This document shows, piece after piece, positions 44,534-53,685 of a stretch of 64,000 nt of DNA (within the stretch, counting starts at the first letter, position 1; each line of letters opens with the position of its first letter). The notes beneath the pieces are model-generated. The model was not told the origin of the DNA. It saw only the letters and a program-made list of their open reading frames with translations, and ran no database searches. Origin of the DNA: an uncultured Pseudomonadales bacterium (GTDB taxonomy: Bacteria > Pseudomonadota > Gammaproteobacteria > Pseudomonadales > Azotimanducaceae); the NCBI GenBank assembly GCA_958296405.1, contig OY282519.1, positions 1,844,132 to 1,908,131 of the forward strand, written 5' to 3'. A program made the position numbers and the translations under genes.

Positions 44534-45763
44534 CTAACGCTGGTCCAGCTCGCCGAGCACCTCGGGGTTATGTTCGCCCAGCTTGGGCGCCCGCCGCGAG
44601 ATGGCCCACGGGCTGCCTTGCAGCGCATACGGCGCGCCCGGGTAGGTGATCGTGCGCCCCAAGTCTTCATGATGCACTGGCGTGTGGAATCCGCGCGCTC
44701 GAATGTGCGCGTCCTCGAAGGCTTCCTCCGGCGCGTTGACCACCCCCACCGCAAGCCCGGCGCGTTGGCAGCCGAGGAAGAAATCCTGTGCGGAGACGGT
44801 GGAAGCGATGAGTTTCAACGCCTCCCGCCCTGCGCCGAAGATGGCCGTGATCTCGTCATCCGTGCCAATCTGCGCGAGGTCGAAAGGGCCTTGCCACGCC
44901 GCCCCTAACTCGAGAAACACCGCTTCCGGCAACTGCGTGTCCAAACCGAGTTCCTTGAGCCAAGCGAGCAGTGCCGCGAACTCGGCCGGATTGCGCGGCG
45001 GCACGCCAGTGTTGGCGTAGCGCCCATCTGCGCAGCGTTGCTGTGTTTCGCTGGACGGCGACGTGGAGGCGTGGCGGCCAGTTTGCCGCTGCACGGTGCG
45101 GCCGGCCACCAGCCAAGTGTAGGACGCCGCTTCGGTGGTGACGTTCGAGGCCGCCGTCATGCTCACGTCGATGAACTGCCCAACGCCGCTGACGCCGCGG
45201 TGCAGCAATGCCGTGAGCGTGGACATCACGGCGAAGTGCGAAGCTGTGTGGTAGCCCTGCAAGGCGCCACGCACCGGCGGCAGGGAGTGATCGTCGTAGC
45301 CGCAGCTCCACGGCGGGCCAGAAGCCGCCATCACGGTGAGGTCTGTATACGGCAAATCGCTCTTGGCGTCGTCCCGGCCATAGGGGGTGACGGCCACATG
45401 AATCAAGTTTGGCTTGATGGGCGCGAGATCGTCGTAGTCAAGGCCAAGCGTGGCGAGGCGGTGACGTGGCTCGGCCTCAAGCAGCACATCCGCGGTGGCG
45501 ATGAGAGATCGAAACTGCTCCCGGCCAGCCTCATCTTCCAAGTCCATCACCACGCTGCGCTTGCTGGTGTTGTAATGCCACCAGTAGAGGCTCCGATCGT
45601 CCCCCGGCTCGTCGTCCACAAACGGCGGATAGCCCCGGGACGGATCGCCGCCCGACGGTTCAACAAGAATCACATCCGCGCCCATGTCGGCCAGCAGCTT
45701 GCCGGCCCAAGCGATGGGCACTTGGCTGAGTTCCACCACTCGCACGCCGGTGAGCGCAGTCAT
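44534..45763 (-). CDS. Class III CoA transferase (CaiB/BaiF)
   Basis: 409-residue family III CoA transferase. The start LTGVRVVELSQVPIAWAGKL and the pocket GADVILVEPSGGDPSR are typical; the catalytic Asp is expected in PYTDLTVMAASG. Enzymes of this family move CoA between acyl groups through an aspartyl-CoA anhydride. The ATG overlaps the stop of the upstream CoA transferase by four bases (ATGA). Two class III transferases together often form hetero-oligomers, as in benzylsuccinate or bile-acid pathways. The substrate is unknown. Confidence 0.88.
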   Translation of the reverse strand: MTALTGVRVVELSQVPIAWAGKLLADMGADVILVEPSGGDPSRGYPPFVDDEPGDDRSLYWWHYNTSKRSVVMDLEDEAGREQFRSLIATADVLLEAEPRHRLATLGLDYDDLAPIKPNLIHVAVTPYGRDDAKSDLPYTDLTVMAASGPPWSCGYDDHSLPPVRGALQGYHTASHFAVMSTLTALLHRGVSGVGQFIDVSMTAASNVTTEAASYTWLVAGRTVQRQTGRHASTSPSSETQQRCADGRYANTGVPPRNPAEFAALLAWLKELGLDTQLPEAVFLELGAAWQGPFDLAQIGTDDEITAIFGAGREALKLIASTVSAQDFFLGCQRAGLAVGVVNAPEEAFEDAHIRARGFHTPVHHEDLGRTITYPGAPYALQGSPWAISRRAPKLGEHNPEVLGELDQR

Positions 45764-46995
45764 ATCACGCCCTCATCGGCAAGCGCCGCCACTTCCTCGG
45801 CGCTGAAGCCCAGCAAGCGCGTCAGCACTGCTTCGTTGTGCTCGCCCAAGCATGGCCCGCCACGCGGCAACTGCCAGTCTGTCTCGGAGAAGTGAACCGG
45901 CTGCCCGTCCACCCGCACAGCGCCCATCTTAGCGTGCCTCACTGTCGGCCAGAGGCCGAAGTTCCCAGTGCTGGCATCGAGGTCGATGCGTTCTTGTGGC
46001 TTCATCACCGCGGCGGCCGGCACGCCGGCTGCCCGCAGCGCTTCTTCCGCCTCGAACTTGCGGCGGGGTGCCGTCCACGCGCTTAGGTGGGCATCGAGCG
46101 CGTCTTGCGCGGCATAGCGGCTGTCGAAGTCCGCAAACTGCTCTTCACTGCACCAGTCCTCGTCCACCACGGCGGCAAGCGCGTCCCAATCGGCTTGGTT
46201 GCGGCAGGCAATGGCGACCCAGTCGTCATCGCCAGCGCAGGGATAGATGCCATGCGGCGCCATGGGCGGCCACGCGGAGCGGTTCGCGTGGGGCTGGCCG
46301 GCGCGGCGCGTGGGGCGGCCGTTCACTGTCCAATCCAAGAGCGCCGGGCCGTGCAAAGTGAGGGCGGCTTCAGTGCAGGCGAGGTCCACCCATTGCCCCT
46401 CGCCGGTGCGTTGGCGGTGCAGAAGCGCCAGCATGATGGCCATCGCCATGTAGTAGGCGCCGGTGTGGTCCATGTAGGAATACCCCCACCCGGCCGGCTC
46501 ATGGTTTGGCAGGCCGTTGGTGAAGGTGAGGCCAGAGACAGCCTGCACGATGGGCCCCCACGTCTTGAAATCGCTGTATGGGCCGACGTGGCCGAAGCCG
46601 CAGTTGGAGACATACACGATGTCTGGCTTGATCTCCTTGAGCCGCTCGTAACCGAAGCCCCAGCGTTCCAGCACGCCCTTGGCGAAGTTCTCGCTCACCA
46701 CGTCCGACACTTCGATGAGCTTGGTGAGAATCTCTTTTGCCTTGTCTTTGCGCAGGTTCAGGGTGATGCCAAACTTGCCGGCATTGTGGTTGTTGAACGC
46801 GCCGCCCATGTCCACGCCGCGGCGGTCGTCCACGAACGGTGGCGTGCCGCGCAGGATGTCCCAGCGGCCTTCGCGCACCGGGTCTTCAATGCGGATGACC
46901 TCGGCGCCGAACGACGCCAGCCACTTGGTGGCGCCGGCGCCGGCGAGCTGCCCGGTGAAATCGCAGATGCGGAAGGAATCGAGGGCGCCGGCCAT
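45760..46995 (-). CDS. Class III CoA transferase (CaiB/BaiF)
   Basis: 411-residue family III CoA transferase. FRICDFTGQLAGAGATKW, GAEVIRIEDPVREGR, GKFGITLNLRKDKAKEI and the catalytic Asp region YSYMDHTGAYYMAMAIM are present. It starts eight bases after the SnoaL gene and ends overlapping the second transferase. The frame is open upstream, but that part is antisense-like overlap with the SnoaL gene and was not included. It is probably a partner subunit to the downstream transferase. Confidence 0.88.
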   Translation of the reverse strand: MAGALDSFRICDFTGQLAGAGATKWLASFGAEVIRIEDPVREGRWDILRGTPPFVDDRRGVDMGGAFNNHNAGKFGITLNLRKDKAKEILTKLIEVSDVVSENFAKGVLERWGFGYERLKEIKPDIVYVSNCGFGHVGPYSDFKTWGPIVQAVSGLTFTNGLPNHEPAGWGYSYMDHTGAYYMAMAIMLALLHRQRTGEGQWVDLACTEAALTLHGPALLDWTVNGRPTRRAGQPHANRSAWPPMAPHGIYPCAGDDDWVAIACRNQADWDALAAVVDEDWCSEEQFADFDSRYAAQDALDAHLSAWTAPRRKFEAEEALRAAGVPAAAVMKPQERIDLDASTGNFGLWPTVRHAKMGAVRVDGQPVHFSETDWQLPRGGPCLGEHNEAVLTRLLGFSAEEVAALADEGVI

Positions 46996-47003
46996 CTCAG
47001 CAG

Positions 47004-47519
47004 CTATGTGGCGTTGGGCGGGTTGGCGCGGCGTGGCCGCCGGAACGCCAGATGCAGCTTGCGTCGCGCGAAGCGCCAGCCGTCTGCAGTGCGGGTGTAA
47101 CGATCCTCGTAGTGGCCCACCGCGGCCGGGCCGTCGAATGAAACCGGGCCGGCTGCCAAGCTCTCCGCGCCGACATGCCGATACAAGGAGAGGTAGGAGA
47201 TGCCGCGCGCACTGTTGGCGTCCACCGGGTCGATGAAGATGTTGGTGAGCACATGGCGCGAACGCAGTTCGTCGGGGCGTTTCTGCAGGGATTCGCGGAT
47301 GGCGGCTTTGCCTTCGAGCAGCGTGCCGGCGTCCAGCACGGCGTCTTCCGCGAAGAGTTCCACGAACGCATCGTAATCCCGAAAGTCGATGGCGCGGGCA
47401 TAGGCGACGGAAAGGCGCTGACAATCGCGCTCGATCTCGTCACGGTCGAAGGGCGCAGTGGCGCGTGCGTTGCCGGCGCTTGCGGCCATGGCTTGAGCCT
47501 CCAGTTCAGTGCGACCCAT
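47004..47519 (-). CDS. SnoaL-like (NTF2-fold) protein
   Basis: 171-residue NTF2-fold protein. RLSVAYARAIDFRDYDAFVE, ELFAEDAVLDAG, KAAIRESLQKRPDEL and the closing RYTRTADGWRFARRKLHL fit the SnoaL-like polyketide-cyclase or dehydratase group found in steroid and aromatic catabolism. It is first in a tight leftward operon with two class III CoA transferases. The catalytic residues cannot be assigned with certainty. A second Met at residue 11 could also be the start. Confidence 0.8.
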   Translation of the reverse strand: MGRTELEAQAMAASAGNARATAPFDRDEIERDCQRLSVAYARAIDFRDYDAFVELFAEDAVLDAGTLLEGKAAIRESLQKRPDELRSRHVLTNIFIDPVDANSARGISYLSLYRHVGAESLAAGPVSFDGPAAVGHYEDRYTRTADGWRFARRKLHLAFRRPRRANPPNAT

Positions 47520-47620
47520 GATATTCCCGATTCGAGGCGGGGGCGCGCGGCGGTGCGGCTCACCATGCCGCCAAAGGCCTATGTGCTAGAGTTTGCCGCT
47601 CATCCGGTGGGGGAGAGACC

Positions 47621-48406
47621 GTGGAGCTCAGCAAAGTTTCACTCGATTTCGATGGCTCGGTGGCGCTCTTGAAGTTCAACCATCCAGAGGCGCTGAACGC
47701 GATTGGCGGCGAGATGATGCAAGGGCTTGCGGATGCCGTTGCGGAAATCAGCGGGCGCGGCAATGCGGTGCGCTGCTTGCTGCTCACAGGGGAGGGCCGC
47801 GGCTTCTGCGCCGGCGCCAACCTTGCGGACCGCGGCGGCAACGAAAGGCGCGCCGCCGGCGGCGCGTTGCGCAATGCCTATCATCCCTTGCTGCTCACGT
47901 TGCGCGACTTGCCCATGCCGATGGTGACCGCCGTGAACGGCCCGGCGGCCGGCGTTGGCATGAGTTTCGCGGTGATGGGTGACATGGTGTGCGCGTCGAA
48001 GCGGGCGTTCTTCCTGCAGGCGTTCGCCCGCATCGGCTTGGTGCCGGATGGCGGCTCAACGTTTCTGCTGCCGCGGCTCGTCGGCTGGGGGCGGGCGGTG
48101 GAACTCTCCATGCTCGCAGAGCGCTTGCCGGCCGAGCGGGCATTCGAGTGGGGGCTGGTGAACCGGCTCTATGACGACAATGATGCCCTGATGGACGGCG
48201 CCATGGACATTGCCCAGCGCCTTGCCAACGGGCCGCGCTCGCTGGGCCTCATTCGCAGGGCCTACTGGGCCACTTGGCACAACTCCTACGAACAGCAATT
48301 GGAACTTGAAGCACAGTTGCAGGGCGAGGCCGGCGCCACCGACGATGCGGCGGAGGGTCGGCGGGCGTTCTTGGAAAAGCGAGACCCGAACTTCAGCGGG
48401 GCGTAA
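47621..48406 (+). CDS. Enoyl-CoA hydratase/isomerase family protein
   Basis: 261-residue crotonase-fold enzyme. FNHPEALNAIGGEM, the oxyanion-hole segment GRGFCAGANLADRGG and AAGVGMSFAVMGDMV are typical, with QAFARIGLVPDGGSTFLLPR after. The second catalytic Glu of true hydratases is not evident (LVPDGG here), which points to an isomerase or other crotonase reaction. The GTG start follows GGAGAGACC. It is divergent from the SnoaL operon by about 100 bases and followed by an SDR gene 64 bases away. Confidence 0.88.
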   Translation: MELSKVSLDFDGSVALLKFNHPEALNAIGGEMMQGLADAVAEISGRGNAVRCLLLTGEGRGFCAGANLADRGGNERRAAGGALRNAYHPLLLTLRDLPMPMVTAVNGPAAGVGMSFAVMGDMVCASKRAFFLQAFARIGLVPDGGSTFLLPRLVGWGRAVELSMLAERLPAERAFEWGLVNRLYDDNDALMDGAMDIAQRLANGPRSLGLIRRAYWATWHNSYEQQLELEAQLQGEAGATDDAAEGRRAFLEKRDPNFSGA

Positions 48407-48470
48407 CGCAGGCTCGTGCCGGGCAGCCGGCTTGGGTGTCTAAGGCAGTGTTGGAAGGGGGGCGCAAAGC

Positions 48471-49235
48471 ATGTCTTTAGCAGGACGGGTGGCCTTGGTG
48501 ACGGGCGGTGGGCGCGGCGTTGGCCGGGCCATTTCGCTGGCCTTGGCGGAAGACGGCGCCGCGGTGGCGGTGAACTATCGGCGCGATGCCGACGCTGCTG
48601 AGGAAACAGCGCAGGCCATTGCCGCGGCCGGCGGCGCCGCCAGCGCGTACCAAGCCGCCGTGGATGACTTCGAGCAGGATGCGGAGATGGTGGCCGCCAT
48701 TGAGGCAGAGCTTGGGCCAGTGAGCATCCTCATCAACAATGCCGGCATCGCCAGCCGGGGCCAGTCCGTGGTGGACACGGACATCGCCGAGCTTGAGCGC
48801 GTCATCCGCGTTCACGCCTTGGCGCCGCACTATCTCAGCAAGTTGGTGATTCCGGCCATGCGTCAGCAGGCGCGCGGCGACATCGTGGTGATCTCCAGCG
48901 CGGCGACGCGCAGCCTTGGCGCCAACGGGGCGCCCTACAACATGGGCAAGACGGCTGGCGAAGCCTTGGCCTACACCTTGGCGAAGGAAGAGAAGGCCAA
49001 CGGCATCCGCGCCCACATCGTGGCCCCAGGCCTCGTGGATACGGAGATGGGCCGCCGCCTGATGCGCGCCGTCGCGGGCGTTCAAGACCTGCGCACGCTC
49101 GACGCAGACAGCCCATTTGGCCATGTTTGCCAGCCGGAAGACGTTGCAAACGTGGTGCGCTTCTTGGTGTCGAACGCCAACTCCTATGTGACGGGCGAGC
49201 GGCTATATGTGGATGGCTCGGGGCGATTTGGCTAA
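48471..49235 (+). CDS. Short-chain dehydrogenase/reductase
   Basis: 254-residue classical SDR. Cofactor motif VTGGGRGVGRAISLAL, NNAGIAS, catalytic Ser in VISSAATRS and YNMGK (Tyr and Lys) are complete. NYRRDADA after strand 2 favours NADP(H). It resembles FabG-like 3-ketoacyl reductases and probably acts in the same degradation route as the hydratase. ATG 48471 follows GGGGGG. Confidence 0.9.
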   Translation: MSLAGRVALVTGGGRGVGRAISLALAEDGAAVAVNYRRDADAAEETAQAIAAAGGAASAYQAAVDDFEQDAEMVAAIEAELGPVSILINNAGIASRGQSVVDTDIAELERVIRVHALAPHYLSKLVIPAMRQQARGDIVVISSAATRSLGANGAPYNMGKTAGEALAYTLAKEEKANGIRAHIVAPGLVDTEMGRRLMRAVAGVQDLRTLDADSPFGHVCQPEDVANVVRFLVSNANSYVTGERLYVDGSGRFG

Positions 49236-49471
49236 GGACGGCGCGGGGTGGAACTGGTCACTCTGCACGCCGATTTATGTGCCGAAGCGCGTCGTCGTTT
49301 CGCAAGACCGAACGCAGGCGCTGCCCGAATCGCGCAACGATTCGTAGCGCGTTGCGGGACGGCGGCACCGGGGACTAGGCGGCTAGCGCAGCGTCGCTTC
49401 GCCTGGCCCGGCCACCTCCTCGCAACTCAATGGGCGCCGCGAGGCCGCGGCACCCGCTCCCAACCCAGCCC

Positions 49472-50707
49472 CTAACCCACGCTCTGCGCCGCTGGCCGCC
49501 CCGTCACGCCGGAGACCATGTTGCGCGTTTCCTTGCTGGATTGTTGGGTGGGCTTGCCGCGTGCGGCGAAGTTGAACGGCTCGGTGTCGATGTCATCGAG
49601 CTGCACTTCGCCGGCCAGCACCGCCGCCTTCCAAGCCTCCTGGTCCGCGTGCCGGGCATGGAACTCTGGCATCACTTCCTTGGCAAAGAGATCAAGGCTC
49701 GAACAGATGTCCTCGTGCGTGTTCTTGCCGGCTTGGTTCAGCAGAATCACTTGGTCCACATTGGCCCGCTCAAGTTCCAGCAGGCGCTCGCGGATGGTGT
49801 CAGGCGAACCGATCAGTTCGCTGCCCGAACGCTTTTGGCCTTCGGGGGTTTGCTTCCACTCCTGATAGCGTTCCCAGAAGTTCACCGTGCCCGGCTCGAA
49901 CGGCCCTTCCTTGTTGTAGAGCTGCAAGGCGAACTGAAAGAACGTCCAGCCATCCGCCTTTGCCCAGGCCGCTTCGTCCGTTTCCGCGCACATGAAGCCG
50001 GCGACCACGGCGATGTTGGGGTTGGTCTTGTAATCCTCCAGCTTCTCCAAGTTGCGCGTGAAGGTGTTGTAGTAGGCGTTCACCCACGCCCGCGCCGCGT
50101 CCAAGCTCACGAACTTGAAGCACAGCGAACCCATGCCGCGATGGGCGGCGTACTTGATGGTGTCGAGTTGCGAGCAGGCCACCCACAGCGGCGGGTGCGG
50201 CTTCTGCAGCGGCTTCGGCACCACGGCGCGCAGCGGGAACTCAAAGAACTCGCCGCGGTATTGCCAGCCGTGGTTCCAGAACATTGGCAGCGTGCAGCGC
50301 ACGGCGTCTTCCCACACGTCGCGCTTGTCGCGGAAGCGCAGATTGAACGGATGCAGCTCCGTCACGGAAGCGCCCTCGCCCAAGCCCAGTTCCACGCGCC
50401 CATCGGAGATCAGGTCCAAGGTGGCGATCTTCTCCGCCACCCGCGCCGGATGGTTGGTGGTGAGCTGCACGATGCCGTGGCCCAAGCGGATTTGCTTGGT
50501 GCGCTGGCTGGCCGCCGCGAGGAAGACCTCCGGTGCCGACGAGTGCGAGTACTCTTCCAGGAAGTGGTGCTCAACCTCCCACGCATAGTCGAAGCCGAGC
50601 TGATCGGCGAGTTCGATCTGCGTCAGCGAGTTCTTGAAGAGCTTGTGCTCGCTGTCCGGCTGCCAATCGCGTGGCAACTGGTGTTCGTAGAAGATTCCGA
50701 ACTTCAT
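49472..50707 (-). CDS. Luciferase-like flavin monooxygenase (LLM)
   Basis: 411-residue FMN-dependent monooxygenase. Start MKFGIFYEHQLPRDW is preceded by GGGGAGG. FDYAWEVEHHFLEEYSHSSA, QIRLGHGIVQLTTNHPARVA and SDGRVELGLGEGAS match the luciferase-like barrel. It is longer than the 25.5-kb paralogue through a C-terminal extension of about 40 residues. It needs a flavin reductase partner; none is adjacent. Substrate unknown. Confidence 0.9.
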   Translation of the reverse strand: MKFGIFYEHQLPRDWQPDSEHKLFKNSLTQIELADQLGFDYAWEVEHHFLEEYSHSSAPEVFLAAASQRTKQIRLGHGIVQLTTNHPARVAEKIATLDLISDGRVELGLGEGASVTELHPFNLRFRDKRDVWEDAVRCTLPMFWNHGWQYRGEFFEFPLRAVVPKPLQKPHPPLWVACSQLDTIKYAAHRGMGSLCFKFVSLDAARAWVNAYYNTFTRNLEKLEDYKTNPNIAVVAGFMCAETDEAAWAKADGWTFFQFALQLYNKEGPFEPGTVNFWERYQEWKQTPEGQKRSGSELIGSPDTIRERLLELERANVDQVILLNQAGKNTHEDICSSLDLFAKEVMPEFHARHADQEAWKAAVLAGEVQLDDIDTEPFNFAARGKPTQQSSKETRNMVSGVTGRPAAQSVG

Positions 50708-50818
50708 GTTTTCCTCCCCAGCTTGGGGCGATGGTGGCAGAGGGCGGCGCAAACCGCAACGGAGCAGGGCTGCCGTGTGCCGTCGCCGGGCGGGGATGCG
50801 CTCGGCGCCGGCGCTCGC

Positions 50819-51742
50819 TCACTCCAGCAGCCCCGCCACATGCAGCGCCGCGCATCGGCCTAGCGCCGCCAAGTCGTAGCCGCCTTCCAAGGTGGACACC
50901 ACGCGCCCCGCGCTGTGCCGCCGCGCGGCATTCACGATGGCTGCGGTGATCCAGCGGTAGTCGTCGTCCTCCAATTCCAGCTGCGCCAGCGGGTCGTCCT
51001 TGTGCGCGTCGAAGCCGGCGGACACCAAGATGAGCGCTGGCTGATGACGCTCCAAGGCGGGCAGCCAGTCCCGCTCGATGGCCGCGCGGAACGCGGCGCT
51101 GCCGGCGCCGGCGGGGAGCGGCGTGTTGACGATGTTGGGGCGTTGCACGTCTTGCAGGCGGCTGGGGTAGAAGGGGTATTGGAAGCTGGAGCACACCAAG
51201 GCTTCTGGGTGCTCCATGAGCATCTCGACGGTGCCGTTGCCGTGATGCACGTCGAAATCGAGCACGGCCACCCGCGGTACGCGCTGCAGCGCCGCCAGCG
51301 CCGCGACCGCGACGCTGTTGAAGAGGCAGAAGCCCATCGGCGCTGCCGTCTCGGCGTGGTGCCCAGGCGGCCGCACGGCGCAGAAGGCGCGTTGGCTCGC
51401 GCCGTCGAGCACCCGTTCCACCGCTTCGAGCGCGGCGCCGGCGGCAAGCTGGGCCGCCCCCAAAGAACCGGCGCTCATCGTGGTGTCCTGCTCCACGCGG
51501 ACGATGCCGCGTGTCGGCGACGCACGCTCCAAGGCCTTGATGTAGCGCGGGTCGTGAGCGCCGGCCAGCGCCTGTTTGCTTGCCGGCGCCGGCGTCCGGG
51601 CGCAGAGCTCATCCAAGAGGCCATCGCTCTCCAACCGCTTCAACACCGCTGTGAGCCGCGCCGGCCGCTCCGGATGGCCGGGGGGCGTGTCGTGGGCGAG
51701 ACACTCCTCGTGGGTGAAGAGGTCCACGCTCGGCGTCTTCAT
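50819..51742 (-). CDS. Histone-deacetylase-family (acetylpolyamine/acetoin type) deacetylase
   Basis: 307-residue zinc deacetylase of the HDAC/AcuC/AphA fold. RPPGHHAE, LDFDVHHGNGT (metal Asp and His) and SAGFDAHKDDPLAQL (Asp) are intact, as is the closing LEGGYDLAALG. Substrates in bacteria include acetylpolyamines, acetylated proteins and small amides. It is in line with the leftward cluster of ATP-grasp, alpha-E, MFS and an unknown gene, about 60 bases after the last, so it may be co-expressed with them. Confidence 0.9.
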   Translation of the reverse strand: MKTPSVDLFTHEECLAHDTPPGHPERPARLTAVLKRLESDGLLDELCARTPAPASKQALAGAHDPRYIKALERASPTRGIVRVEQDTTMSAGSLGAAQLAAGAALEAVERVLDGASQRAFCAVRPPGHHAETAAPMGFCLFNSVAVAALAALQRVPRVAVLDFDVHHGNGTVEMLMEHPEALVCSSFQYPFYPSRLQDVQRPNIVNTPLPAGAGSAAFRAAIERDWLPALERHQPALILVSAGFDAHKDDPLAQLELEDDDYRWITAAIVNAARRHSAGRVVSTLEGGYDLAALGRCAALHVAGLLE

Positions 51743-51802
51743 CGGGCTCGCAGCCGTCGGCCCCGTGCGCCGTTTCCAACAACCGCTGGCACCGGGTTGC
51801 GC

Positions 51803-52342
51803 CTACGCAAAACTGAACGCCAGCACATGGATGCACCAAGGCGGCACATGGCCCATATGGGGCAAGCCGCCCGCGGGCTGCTCGCCGTGCCCGCTTGCGC
51901 CCTCGCTGCCCGTACCTTGGCCGTCCAACTCCCCGCTCAGCACCCAAGACAGCTCGCCATCGTGGGCGACGTAAGCACGGCGGGCGAACGCCGCCACATA
52001 GATTTCGCTGCGGTGGCTGCCGGGGCTCTGTTGCGGAAACGGCGTGAAGCGCTCGAAGAGCCGCGCCGCGGATGCATCGCGGCCATCTGGCGCGCGCAGC
52101 CAATCGAAGTCGCTGGCGATGAATTGCCGAACGCCGTCGCTGGTCAACTCGACGTGCTTTGCACCCAACACGGCGGCGCCGAACGCGATGTTGGCGGCCA
52201 ATGCGTTTGGGCCAACCGGCTTGTCCCCGAACACCTGCACCGCGCGCCGCCGCACGAAAGCCATGTCGGTGCCGCCAGGGGAGGCGGCGTGGCGGGCAGC
52301 GTTCGCACCGCCGCTGGTTGCCTTTGGTGGAGTTGCGCTCAT
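51803..52342 (-). CDS. Unknown protein coupled to an MFS gene
   Basis: 179-residue protein I do not recognise. A charged N-terminal stretch is followed by DKPVGPNALAANIAFGAAVL, SDGVRQFIASDFDWLRAP, FERFTPFPQQSPGSHRSEIY and the Cys-containing end WCIHVLAFSFA. The start overlaps the MFS stop by four bases (ATGA), so it is surely translated with it. It is soluble-looking, with no signal peptide. A role in the MFS/alpha-E/ATP-grasp operon is suggested only by position. Confidence 0.6.
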   Translation of the reverse strand: MSATPPKATSGGANAARHAASPGGTDMAFVRRRAVQVFGDKPVGPNALAANIAFGAAVLGAKHVELTSDGVRQFIASDFDWLRAPDGRDASAARLFERFTPFPQQSPGSHRSEIYVAAFARRAYVAHDGELSWVLSGELDGQGTGSEGASGHGEQPAGGLPHMGHVPPWCIHVLAFSFA

Positions 52343-53685
52343 TGCTTAGCCAGCGGCGCTCCGTCATGGGCGATGTCAGCCGCTTCCGTCGCCCCAGCGG
52401 CATCCGCCGCGTCCAAGCGCACGATGTCGCGGGCATGGCGCGCCGGGTTGAAGAGCGCAAGGCAAGCCAGCCCCACCCCGGCCAACAGCCCGACGAGGCC
52501 GAAGTTCAACGCATCGCTCAAACTCCCGGAGACGCCGGCCGCCAAGAAGGCCCCGGCGGAGCGGCTCAAGTTGGCCAGCGACATGTAAATCGCGAACTGG
52601 GTGGCCGCGATGCGTTGGCGGCAGATGTTCATGAAGAGGGCGATCATCGCCACGAACACCACTTGGGAGGCGATCAAGTGGGCGAGCAGCATCGCCGCGA
52701 CGAAGGTGCCGTTGCCCCACAGCGCTTGCGTCGCCGCGAACGCTGCCGCAGTCGCCGCGGTGCCGATGAGGCCGGCGGCGAGCAGGCGTTTGCCGCCGAA
52801 GCGGTCGATGGCCGGGCCGAACAGGATGCCGACGAAAGCCGCCACGCCGCTCAAGGGGCCATACCACGCGGAATAAACGTGGTCTTCGTAGCCGAGCGTT
52901 TGCACCGCGAACACCGGCGCCACGGTGATGAAGACGCCCCCGGCGGCGCGCATGAAGAACTCCGCCGTCACCAGCGCGAGGCTCATCGGCAGGATGAGCG
53001 TCCGCGCCAAGTCCCTGAACATCCCCAGCACGTTCGTGGGCGGCGCCGGCGTCGAACCGGCAGCGCCGGCACTCCACGGCAGCAGCCGTTCCCCAGCGCG
53101 TTCGCGGCAAACCGCGATGAAGGCGAAGATCAGCGCGACGGTGGCGGCGCAGACCAAGGCCGCGGCAGCCAAGCCGAATTGCGCCAGCAACAGCCCGCAG
53201 AGCGCGGAGAACGCCGAGTAACCGGCCACCTGCCCAAACGCCATCAGCGCGTTGGCGCGACCGCGTTCCTCCTCCGCCAACAGGTCGATGGCCATGCCAT
53301 CCACCGCGACGTCCTGCACCGCGGCGAACGCCATCACGACGAAGCCCAACGCCGTGAGGGTGGCGAGGTCGACGGGCTCTGGCACCAGCGCAAGGGCAAG
53401 CAGCGACACCGTGAGGCCACCCTGCGCTGCCATCACCCAAGGCCGCCGCCGTCCCATTGCCGGAAACGAGAAGCGATCCATGAATGGCCCGGAGATCAGC
53501 TTCAGCGCCCACGGCAGCGTGATGATGCCGATGAACGTGCCGATTTCCGCCGCGCCGGCGCCTTGGGCGGCGAGCCAGGCGGCCATCGAAATCTGCAACA
53601 GCCCGATGGGCACGCCCTGCGCAAAGTAGAAGGCGGTGAACGCGCCGAAGCGCAGCGTGCGGGAATCTGCCAATGCAAAGGTCAT
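52339..53685 (-). CDS. MFS transporter (AmpG-like)
   Basis: 448-residue 12-helix transporter. FGAFTAFYFAQGVPIGLLQI, LPWALKLISGPFMDR and AVQDVAVDGMAIDLL are strongly like AmpG permeases, which import muropeptides, or related MFS members. ATG 53685 overlaps the alpha-E gene stop by four bases, and its own stop overlaps the next gene. Whether it imports peptidoglycan fragments or peptides is not decidable. Its insertion into an alpha-E/ATP-grasp operon is unusual. Confidence 0.87.
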   Translation of the reverse strand: MTFALADSRTLRFGAFTAFYFAQGVPIGLLQISMAAWLAAQGAGAAEIGTFIGIITLPWALKLISGPFMDRFSFPAMGRRRPWVMAAQGGLTVSLLALALVPEPVDLATLTALGFVVMAFAAVQDVAVDGMAIDLLAEEERGRANALMAFGQVAGYSAFSALCGLLLAQFGLAAAALVCAATVALIFAFIAVCRERAGERLLPWSAGAAGSTPAPPTNVLGMFRDLARTLILPMSLALVTAEFFMRAAGGVFITVAPVFAVQTLGYEDHVYSAWYGPLSGVAAFVGILFGPAIDRFGGKRLLAAGLIGTAATAAAFAATQALWGNGTFVAAMLLAHLIASQVVFVAMIALFMNICRQRIAATQFAIYMSLANLSRSAGAFLAAGVSGSLSDALNFGLVGLLAGVGLACLALFNPARHARDIVRLDAADAAGATEAADIAHDGAPLAKQ

